From Acidobacteriaceae bacterium (lineage in GTDB: Bacteria; Acidobacteriota; Terriglobia; Terriglobales; Acidobacteriaceae): a stretch of 5,191 nt of DNA. Made by a program: the position numbers and the translations under genes. Each line of letters begins with the position of its first letter. Position 1 is the stretch's first letter. Under the pieces are notes generated by a model. That model did not search any database and had not been told where the DNA came from. It saw only the letters and a list, made by a program, of their open reading frames with translations. Location of the stretch: NCBI GenBank assembly GCA_030040115.1, contig JASHUH010000266.1:1-5191 (forward strand), written 5' to 3'. Shown here in pieces: positions 1-5,191 of the stretch.

Positions 1-3000
1 AAATGAATCGAGGAAGCTGTTGCGCGTGCCGTTGTCGGTAAGCTGGCCGGTAAACATCGTGCCCCCGGTCATCCAGTTGTTGTACGCACTGCCCGCATCC
101 GCCACAACTTGGCTTATCGAGTTTTCGTTCCGCAGCCCCACAATGGTGTTGTTCTCCGCGTTCGCTCCCAGGTGCAATGCTGTCGCGCATCCCTCGACAT
201 CTCCTCCCGTAAACGTGTTTCCATCCCCCGCCAGCAGGTTGATCCCCGTCGTCCCCGCCACCGGCCTCCCGCCCGAAGTCGGGCAATCCACGTGCAGCCG
301 CACAAACGTGCTCGCATTCATCCAGTCCGTGGTCGCCGGGTTCGACACTTGGTGCCCGATGGCGTTCACCGCCGTCTGAAACCCATCGAACTGGTCGTCC
401 AGAAACGTTCCGCCCGTGTAATTCCCCGTCCCGTCCAGCGTCATGCCCGTCTGGTTGGCGTTGCCCAGGAAATACACGCTCTCCACGTCCATCTCCTGGG
501 TCCGGTACGCCGCCAGCCCTTCCGCCGTCGCATTCATTGACCCCGTCGTATTGATCGCCACATTGTCCATATGGAAACCGGGCGTATCGGTGGCGTACGT
601 CGGGTCGCCCACCTGCACCATCGCCCCTGTGCCCGCATACGCAAATACCGTTCCGCCCTGGCTTCCACTTGCCGCGCTTCCGCCCCGTAGCGCACACCCG
701 CGTAGCGCCACGTTCCGCGTCCCCGCCGTCACCACGATCTGATTCGCCGTTGTGATCGTCGCGCACGGCAACAATACCGTCGTGTTTTCCGCCGCAATCG
801 TTAAATTCGCGCCCATCGACTGCGCGCCCATGAAATTCCGCGCATCGCACGTCCCGCCATAACTCGCACTCACCGCGCCCAGGCACGCCTCAAGCTTCGC
901 CCCGAAGTCCGCGCCCGGAAACTGGTCCACCTGAAACGCCGAACCAACACTGCCGGTTCCGGCCAACGCCGCGTAAGCGCCGCCGCCCGGCTGCAGCCCG
1001 CCGCCGCCATTCAGTTGCGTCCCATAGCTCTGCCCGCCACTCGCGTTCCACACCGTGTAGCCGCCGTTCCCCTTCAGCAAATTGCCGGCAAAAAACGTCA
1101 TGCTCTTTCCGGCCACCAGGTTCACCGGCGCGGCCGTATCCCACGTCCCCGCTTCGTTCACGCTCGCCGTTGTGGTCGCCGAGCAGCCCACCCCGCCCTG
1201 GGTCACCGTCACATTCCCAATCGACCCATCCGCATTCACCGCCGCCGTCGCCTGCGCCGTGCACCCTCCGCTAAAGGCCAGGGGAATCGCCGTCCCATAC
1301 GGATCCCACCCCAATCCGTGCTCCGTTCCCACCGTCACGCCCGTTACCGCGCCGCCCGCCGCCGTCACCGTCAACGCCGGCTGCACCGCGTTCCACGTCG
1401 GCATCACCACCGCGTTCCGCACCGTCCATCCCTGTTGCGAATTTTGCCCGTTTCCGCCGAGGTCCAGCACCAGCCCTGTCGGCGGCTCGCCTGTCGCCGA
1501 TGAATTCCCCGCCATCGCCACCACGTTGTCCAGCACGTTGTTCGATCCGGCCGCACCCGTGAACGCGTGCGTCGCCCGAATCGTCACGTTCTGCCAGCGG
1601 TTCGAATCCGCCGTCAATCCCGCCGGCGCCGTCCCCGGCAGAGCCGGAATCGCCACACCCGTATTCAATCCGCGAATGTCGATGTTCCGGAACTCGCTCC
1701 ACTGCGGCCATTGCGCCAAATACATGCCGCAGGTGTGCGTCGAGTGCGCTCCCGGATACTGCGCCGCCATCGGGTCTACGCCCGTCGCCGCAATTTCCAG
1801 GTTCTCGATCTCCGCCACCTTCAGCCCGTTCCCGCCCGCGCCCGTCGCCGCTGGCATCGCAATCGCGCAATTGCCCACCGACCACGCCGCTCCCGCGCCC
1901 GTCACCCCCGTCAATCCGTTGCCGTCGTGCGCGAAGATTGAATTCGTCTCCATCGGCCGGCTCACTTGGCAACTTCCCGCCGCCGCCCGTCCCTCCGCCG
2001 GCGTGCACGACACGTCCGTGCTCTGGTCCACATAAATGGTCAAATCGTGCAGCCGTGTGTAGCTCAAAATGTAGGTTGCGTCCGTCACCGTCGCGAGCAC
2101 GTCCTGCCCCGGAAATCCCATCAGCGCCGAAACTTGTTTTCCCAATCCTCCAATCGATTCGCCGCGCCAGTTCAACGCGTGCGTCTTGCAAGTTCCCTGC
2201 GGAATCGTCAGCGCCACCCCGTGCGCATTGGCGTAATTCAACGCCGCCTGCAGCGCGTTCGTGTCGTCGGTCACCCCATCGCACACCGCGCCGAACTCCT
2301 TCACGCTCCGCGCCGTCTGCTGCGCCCCCGCCGTCCGCAGATCCGTTACCCGCACCCCGCTCGGATTCGTAAACGTGTCCGTCCCCGCGTACGCTGGCGG
2401 AATCTCCATCGCCCCGTTCGTTCCCGCCGCGTTCATCGCCGCCTGCAGCGTGGTCTGCGTGCTGCTCGCCGCCGGCGCCTGCACTCCATTCACCGCTGGC
2501 GTGTTCAGCGCTCCGCTCATGTTTCCGCCCGCCAGCGGAACCGCCGTCGCCACCTGGGTGTCCACGTAATGTTTGGTCGCCGCCTGCAGCGGCTGCGTCG
2601 GATCCCCATTCAAATACAGCGGCCCGCTCAGCGTCCCACCCGACGCCGTCAGCAGGCTCTCCGTCAGTTCCTCGATCGACTGGTCCACATACGCCTTGCT
2701 CACCGCCTGCACCGCCTGCGCCGCCGGCATCACCTGCGTCTGCACCTGCGCCAGCGTCGCCTGCGCCGCCGCCGGAACCACCCAATACTGCGTGTTCACG
2801 GTGCCATCGCTCAGGTAGAACACCGCGGTGTAATACAGTCCCGCCGGAATGGCGCCCTGGTTCGGAGCCAGGTTCACGCTCACAAATCCGTCCGATGGAA
2901 TCGTCACCGTGGTCTTATCCGCCGCCACCGACTGCCCCGTCGCCGTTGTAAACGCCGGCCAGCTCACCACCAGCGTCCCCGATCCCGGCTGCCCGTTGGC

Positions 3001-3150
3001 CAGGTACACCGTCCCCTGCACCGTGGTTGTGCTTACACCTTGCGCGCGCGCCATCCACGCGCCTCCCAGCAGCCCAGACGCCAGCAACAGCACCGCGATT
3101 CCCACGCCGGGAAATCCCAACCAACTCGCTTTCGTGAGCCTCATCTCCAT
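1..3150 (-). CDS. Large secreted beta-helix protein (pectate-lyase-3-like), C-terminus cut by window edge
   Basis: The frame is open for 1050 codons from the ATG at 3150 to the left edge, with strong G-ending codon bias. Residues 1-36 form a signal peptide (RLTK, hydrophobic 16-30, cleavage likely after A-R-A36), so the protein is exported. Residues 40-125 are a compact beta-rich domain. Residues 154-214 carry tail-fibre-like repeats: YVD at 154 and 195, GGTLSGPL at 171 and GGNMSGAL at 208. Residues 282-304 hold the beta-helix entry motif FGAVCDGVTDDT, typical of Pectate_lyase_3/tail-spike proteins. A Gly-rich linker (714-726) leads to a second beta-helix opening at 743-771 (QFPGADFGAK, GGTCDAR). 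I see no polygalacturonase catalytic motifs, so polysaccharide binding or adhesion is as likely as lyase activity. A second ATG at 3144 has better spacing to the ribosome site. The family is known to me from acidobacteria, function unknown. Confidence 0.9.
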   Translation of the reverse strand, partial: MEMRLTKASWLGFPGVGIAVLLLASGLLGGAWMARAQGVSTTTVQGTVYLANGQPGSGTLVVSWPAFTTATGQSVAADKTTVTIPSDGFVSVNLAPNQGAIPAGLYYTAVFYLSDGTVNTQYWVVPAAAQATLAQVQTQVMPAAQAVQAVSKAYVDQSIEELTESLLTASGGTLSGPLYLNGDPTQPLQAATKHYVDTQVATAVPLAGGNMSGALNTPAVNGVQAPAASSTQTTLQAAMNAAGTNGAMEIPPAYAGTDTFTNPSGVRVTDLRTAGAQQTARSVKEFGAVCDGVTDDTNALQAALNYANAHGVALTIPQGTCKTHALNWRGESIGGLGKQVSALMGFPGQDVLATVTDATYILSYTRLHDLTIYVDQSTDVSCTPAEGRAAAGSCQVSRPMETNSIFAHDGNGLTGVTGAGAAWSVGNCAIAMPAATGAGGNGLKVAEIENLEIAATGVDPMAAQYPGAHSTHTCGMYLAQWPQWSEFRNIDIRGLNTGVAIPALPGTAPAGLTADSNRWQNVTIRATHAFTGAAGSNNVLDNVVAMAGNSSATGEPPTGLVLDLGGNGQNSQQGWTVRNAVVMPTWNAVQPALTVTAAGGAVTGVTVGTEHGLGWDPYGTAIPLAFSGGCTAQATAAVNADGSIGNVTVTQGGVGCSATTTASVNEAGTWDTAAPVNLVAGKSMTFFAGNLLKGNGGYTVWNASGGQSYGTQLNGGGGLQPGGGAYAALAGTGSVGSAFQVDQFPGADFGAKLEACLGAVSASYGGTCDARNFMGAQSMGANLTIAAENTTVLLPCATITTANQIVVTAGTRNVALRGCALRGGSAASGSQGGTVFAYAGTGAMVQVGDPTYATDTPGFHMDNVAINTTGSMNATAEGLAAYRTQEMDVESVYFLGNANQTGMTLDGTGNYTGGTFLDDQFDGFQTAVNAIGHQVSNPATTDWMNASTFVRLHVDCPTSGGRPVAGTTGINLLAGDGNTFTGGDVEGCATALHLGANAENNTIVGLRNENSISQVVADAGSAYNNWMTGGTMFTGQLTDNGTRNSFLDSF

Positions 3151-3159
3151 CTCTTCCTT
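3151..3159 (-). promoter_or_regulatory. Ribosome binding site of the large secreted protein
   Basis: On the minus strand AAGGAAGAG directly precedes the ATG at 3150. If AAGGAAG pairs with the 16S tail, only 2 bases separate it from this ATG but 8 separate it from the in-frame ATG at 3144. The second ATG may therefore be the true start, giving a protein beginning MRLTK. The frame is closed upstream by a TAG at 3214-3216. A GTG at 3202-3204 is in frame but its purine-rich site sits too close, so it is unlikely. Confidence 0.55.
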
Positions 3160-3223
3160 TGTCGTAGTCCCCGCTCCACCCCACACGCGACCACAGCCAA
3201 TCACTGCTCCTCGCTAACCCGCC

Positions 3224-3259
3224 AAAAAGAAAGGCCCGCAGGATTTCTTCCTGCGGACC
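3224..3259 (-). terminator. Intrinsic terminator (minus strand)
   Basis: An 8-bp perfect stem pairs 3236-3243 with 3249-3256 around a 5-base loop. Beyond one C/A mismatch, two more G-C pairs extend it. Read on the minus strand, the hairpin is followed by TTTCTTTTT (3232 to 3224), the classic stem plus U-tract. It lies 77 bases after the stop of the small minus-strand gene and about 65 bases before the ribosome site of the large one. It most likely ends the small gene's transcript, or acts as an attenuator in the leader of the large gene. Confidence 0.75.
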
Positions 3260-3306
3260 CATGCCCATCTCTGATGAACATCGCTCCATCCACCAGCTTG
3301 CTAGGG

Positions 3307-3342
3307 CCGCTAACTGCGCTGGCGCCGCTAACTCCGCTAACT
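3307..3342. repeat. Short 9-bp repeats (CCGCTAACT on plus strand)
   Basis: Three exact copies of the 9-mer CCGCTAACT lie at 3307-3315, 3325-3333 and 3334-3342, in a 9-base register. The slot at 3316-3324 (GCGCTGGCG) is a degenerate fourth unit. Each copy reads AGTTAGCGG on the minus strand and supplies a TAG in the frame of the small gene, so the stop at 3337-3339 is followed by further in-frame stops. A related 9-mer, TCGCTAACC, sits at 3211-3219. This looks like local slippage duplication. Confidence 0.7.
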
Positions 3343-3933
3343 CCCTTCTTCCGGAGCCTTCCACTCCGGCTCCGCCGCCCATTGCCGCGCCCAATTCACG
3401 CGGCGCGGTTTCTTCACCGGTTTCCCGCGTGGCTTCTTCAGCTTGGCCAGATCCACCAGAACCAGTTTCCCGTTGCTCCCGCGGCCTGACCTCGCATGAA
3501 CCAGCAGCGACTCCGCGAGTTCACCTTCGCCTTTCGCCACCTGCCGGGTGGCCATCCCAACCGTGCCCTCCGCCGCTTCGGTTAGCTCCGACCCTTCCGA
3601 GTGCGTGCTTTGGTTCACCTGTCCACTGCCAGGCGCTCCGCCGCTTGCTGCGCAGTTCTTCTCCTCCGAGCGTGCGTCTTCGCGCCCCGTTCCCTGTGCC
3701 GGCGCCTTTGCCGTCCGGCTGGGCGCCCCAGGTCTCCGGGGTCCCCGGCGAGCGATTTCTGCCCGCTGGGGCGGAGGTCCCGATTTTGAAACCGGGGAGA
3801 CCTGCTGCTTCTTGGCGCCCATCGTTCCGGTCCGCAAAAGCACGGCCTCCGCGCTCTTCGTCCCGTTCTCTGCCTTCGTCTCTTCCTTCAGCTCCACCTG
3901 TACATCGGCCATCGATCCGCCATTCCCGGCCAT
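3337..3933 (-). CDS. Hypothetical 198-residue basic, low-complexity protein
   Basis: I do not recognise this protein with confidence. The frame has the same G-ending codon preference as the large gene to its left (gag, aag, gcg, ctg, acg), which supports real coding. Residues 8-25 are acidic and Lys-rich (MADVQVELKEETK). Residues 50-110 are rich in Pro, Arg, Gly, Ser and Ala and look disordered. The C-terminus is the most ordered part: KLVLVDLAKLKK at 156-167, a Lys/Arg/Pro stretch to 178, then a Trp-containing tail (W181, W185, W191). There is no signal peptide or membrane segment, so it is probably cytoplasmic. The LVLVDLxK strand faintly resembles small acidobacterial proteins with a VLVDLGK motif, but this is too weak for a name. 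The start is uncertain: ATG 3933 is used here, ATG 3912 is possible, and neither has a strong ribosome site. A terminator follows. Confidence 0.62.
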   Translation of the reverse strand: MAGNGGSMADVQVELKEETKAENGTKSAEAVLLRTGTMGAKKQQVSPVSKSGPPPQRAEIARRGPRRPGAPSRTAKAPAQGTGREDARSEEKNCAASGGAPGSGQVNQSTHSEGSELTEAAEGTVGMATRQVAKGEGELAESLLVHARSGRGSNGKLVLVDLAKLKKPRGKPVKKPRRVNWARQWAAEPEWKAPEEGS

Positions 3934-4053
3934 CGTTCCACAGGTCTTCGCTCGCCCGCAGATACACGGCGCCCATCTCTAGAACTTTTCCTTCTGGTGC
4001 ACACTGAATCCCGGAATTCACGGGTCGATTTCCCCAACGATTCGCGGCCCGTG

Positions 4054-4080
4054 ATTAAAATTGCAAGGGCTTCATATCAA
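4054..4080 (-). promoter_or_regulatory. Possible sigma70-type promoter, minus strand
   Basis: On the minus strand TTGATA (4080-4075) and TTTAAT (4059-4054) each match five of six consensus positions of the -35 and -10 boxes. The spacer is 15 bases, shorter than the preferred 17, so this is a weak candidate. It would start transcription near 4047, about 115 bases before the small gene's start at 3933. It lies in the locally AT-richer part of the intergenic region. Confidence 0.25.
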
Positions 4081-4215
4081 GGAAAAGTGCTCGAGGGGGT
4101 CGCCCCGAGAACGCATCTTATTGCTTTCGAATGATGCCGTCCTTAAAGAAAAAATCCTGACCTCTTTCTCCTGCGCCGCACGAACCCGCGGAGATGGCCC
4201 GAAGCAAATAATTTG

Positions 4216-4234
4216 GAAAGCCCCAGTGGCTTTC
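4216..4234. repeat. Perfect 7-bp stem-loop
   Basis: GAAAGCC (4216-4222) and GGCTTTC (4228-4234) form a perfect stem with a 5-base loop, CCAGT. A G/T wobble can extend it by one pair. The sequence after it on the plus strand is pyrimidine-rich but has no clean T run. It could be a weak plus-strand terminator or part of a structured leader. No plus-strand gene upstream of it was found. Confidence 0.55.
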
Positions 4235-4246
4235 TCCTCTGTTCTC

Positions 4247-4290
4247 GTTCCCTTTCGGTGATTGATGTTCTCATCCTACCGAAAAGGAAC
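4247..4290. repeat. Imperfect 13-bp inverted repeat upstream of ndh
   Basis: The left arm 4247-4259 (GTTCCCTTTCGGT) and right arm 4278-4290 (ACCGAAAAGGAAC) are complementary at 12 of 13 positions, separated by 18 bases. Neither strand shows a U-tract directly after the structure, which argues against a simple terminator. The spacing and length suit an operator for a dimeric regulator or a leader hairpin. It lies 250 bases before the ndh start. Confidence 0.6.
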
Positions 4291-4402
4291 AAAATTCCCT
4301 GCAAATCCTGCGAGATTTTTATTTCCTTCGTTTTCTATCACTTGACCAGAGTCGTCCGTTCCCAACCAGTTGACAGCGCAATCTGCGTGGCCCTGCCCTT
4401 CG

Positions 4403-4426
4403 CCAAAGCTCACCCCAAAGCTCACC
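4403..4426. repeat. Perfect 12-bp tandem duplication
   Basis: CCAAAGCTCACC occurs twice, head to tail, at 4403-4414 and 4415-4426 with no gap. It lies about 115 bases upstream of the ndh start. It may be a simple slippage event. Two identical binding sites on nearly the same face of the helix is an alternative reading without further support. Confidence 0.75.
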
Positions 4427-4524
4427 AATGTCCGGCTCTTTCCGACTCCGCCAAACCGCCTGCCTCTCGCCTCCGAATCGCCATTCACCGCACCCCCCTC
4501 CCGTTTCCCGCATCTTTTCAAGGC

Positions 4525-4530
4525 AGGAGG
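4525..4530 (+). promoter_or_regulatory. Ribosome binding site of ndh
   Basis: A full AGGAGG lies 9 bases before the GTG at 4540, and this decides the ndh start. The same site is 4 bases before an ATG at 4535, which opens only a two-codon frame (ATG GCG TGA) whose stop overlaps the GTG. Confidence 0.85.
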
Positions 4531-4539
4531 GTCCATGGC

Positions 4540-5191
4540 GTGAGCAGACTCCGCGAACGGCTCAATTCCGCAGTGGGTGACCGGCTCGTCTCCCAACCCG
4601 ATCGCAATCCGTACCTGCCGCCGCGCGTGGTCATCGTCGGGGGCGGTTTCGGGGGTATCCACGCAGCCCGCGCCCTGGCGCATCTCCCCGTCGAGGTCAC
4701 CGTCGTCGATCGCCGCAACCACCACCTCTTTCAGCCGCTTCTCTATCAGGTCGCGCTTGCCGTGCTTTCGCCCGCCGATATCGCTGAGCCCATCCGCGCC
4801 ATCCTCCGTAATCAGAAAAACATTGAAGTTCTGATGGATGAGGTGGTCGCCCTCGATGTTTCCGCGCGCCGCGTCAGCCTGGGCAGCGGCTCCTCGCTTA
4901 TTTACGATTACCTCGTCCTCGCCACCGGAGCCACCCACTCCTACTTCGGCCAGGATGAGTGGGCGCCGCTCGCCCCCGGCCTCAAGAGCGTCGAGGACGC
5001 TCTCGAAATCCGTCGCCGCGTCCTGCTGGCTTTCGAACTGGCTGAGCGCCAACAGGTCGAGCACGGCTCGATTCCGCCCCTCAACTTCGTCGTCATTGGC
5101 GGCGGGCCCACCGGCGTCGAGCTCGCCGGAGCCATCAGCGACATCGCCCAGCTCTACACGCGCCGCGACTTCCGCCACATCGAACCCGCCA
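4540..5191 (+). CDS. ndh: Type II NADH:quinone oxidoreductase (NDH-2), N-terminal half
   Basis: NDH-2 is a single-subunit, FAD-containing peripheral membrane enzyme that passes electrons from NADH to the quinone pool without pumping protons. The 217 visible residues carry the family's marks. The FAD-binding Rossmann motif VVIVGGGFGG is at 30-39 and the acidic end of the second strand at D57. The NDH-2 signature FQPLLYQVA (64-72) is followed by LSPADIAEPIR (76-86). An LVLATGA motif is at 125-131, and the second, NADH-binding motif VVIGGGPTGVE at 184-194 includes the conserved glutamate E194. No redox CxxC is present, which argues against thioredoxin-reductase relatives. Full NDH-2 proteins are usually about 400-450 residues, so roughly half is missing beyond the right edge, including the quinone-site and membrane-binding part. 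The GTG start is chosen for its AGGAGG. It gives a 29-residue lead before the Rossmann strand, slightly longer than usual. ndh is transcribed divergently from the other genes and uses C-ending codons. Confidence 0.96.
   Translation, partial: MSRLRERLNSAVGDRLVSQPDRNPYLPPRVVIVGGGFGGIHAARALAHLPVEVTVVDRRNHHLFQPLLYQVALAVLSPADIAEPIRAILRNQKNIEVLMDEVVALDVSARRVSLGSGSSLIYDYLVLATGATHSYFGQDEWAPLAPGLKSVEDALEIRRRVLLAFELAERQQVEHGSIPPLNFVVIGGGPTGVELAGAISDIAQLYTRRDFRHIEPA

Larger units (their letters stand above)
3934..4539. other. Divergent intergenic region
   Basis: About 600 bases separate the divergent small gene and ndh. The central part (roughly 4050-4350) is visibly richer in A and T than the flanks, as expected of a regulatory region. 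I see two stem-loops (4216-4234 and 4247-4290), a weaker bulged hairpin near 4090-4109, a tandem 12-bp duplication (4403-4426), a possible minus-strand promoter (4054-4080) and the ndh ribosome site. No convincing gene was found. The frame of ndh is open upstream through this region but has no ATG and no codon-bias signal. Confidence 0.7.

Noticed and set aside
1271..2785. 504-codon minus-strand frame
   Set aside because: It is a Gly/Asp/Arg-rich frame-shifted shadow of the large beta-helix gene, which is open across the whole stretch and carries the real motifs.
1082..3489. Long plus-strand open frames (1082-2035 and 1966-3489)
   Set aside because: They are antisense to the 1050-codon minus-strand frame, are Arg/Pro/His-rich with no recognisable motif, and arise from the GC-rich codon bias of the real gene.
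3521..4021. 166-codon minus-strand frame as a full gene
   Set aside because: Beyond about 3915 it becomes an Arg/Gly/Glu-rich shadow of the 198-residue gene. Only its first part is coding-like, and that is kept as a separate finding.
4061..4261. 66-codon plus-strand frame starting with TTG
   Set aside because: There is no ribosome binding site, no codon bias like the neighbours, and it overlaps the stem-loops. Better explained as non-coding.
4370..4398. TTGACA at 4370-4375 as a -35 box for ndh
   Set aside because: The box is perfect, but no acceptable -10 hexamer lies 16-18 bases downstream, where the sequence is GC-rich. TTGACC at 4342 has the same problem.
4276..5178. 300-codon minus-strand frame
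   Set aside because: It is antisense to ndh, whose plus-strand frame carries unmistakable NDH-2 motifs. There is no support for coding on the opposite strand.

Overview
This is a GC-rich bacterial window, most like an Acidobacteriota (Terriglobia-type) chromosome. That guess rests on the large secreted protein at the left, whose N-terminal domain and two beta-helix entry motifs match a family of uncharacterised proteins I associate with acidobacteria. It is recognition from memory, not a search result. I see no rRNA, tRNA, CRISPR array, transposase or integrase.

Layout. (1) Positions 1-3150, minus strand: one uninterrupted frame of 1050 codons that runs off the left edge. It encodes a large exported protein: a signal peptide, a small beta-rich N-terminal domain, phage-tail-fibre-like repeats, a pectate-lyase-3-type beta-helix, a glycine-rich linker and a second beta-helix. 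The long plus-strand frames across this stretch are shadows caused by high GC. (2) Positions 3224-3259: a hairpin plus U-tract that reads as a minus-strand intrinsic terminator. (3) Positions 3337-3933, minus strand: a 198-residue, disordered-looking basic protein of unknown function, followed by a cluster of 9-bp repeats at its stop. (4) Positions 3934-4539: a divergent intergenic region of about 600 bases, less GC-rich than its flanks around 4050-4350. It holds two stem-loops, a perfect 12-bp tandem duplication and a strong ribosome binding site. (5) Positions 4540-5191, plus strand: the first 217 residues of a type II NADH:quinone oxidoreductase (ndh), cut by the right edge.

The genes do not form one pathway. 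ndh is a respiratory-chain enzyme transcribed away from the two minus-strand genes. The small protein and the large secreted protein point the same way but are separated by the terminator-like hairpin. Third codon positions favour G in the minus-strand genes and C in ndh, so the plus strand is C-rich throughout, whichever strand is coding. This suggests a replication-strand bias with the minus strand as leading strand.

The most interesting item is the mosaic, tail-spike-like secreted protein. The small unknown gene and the structured intergenic region come next. I found no clear evidence of a new multi-gene system.
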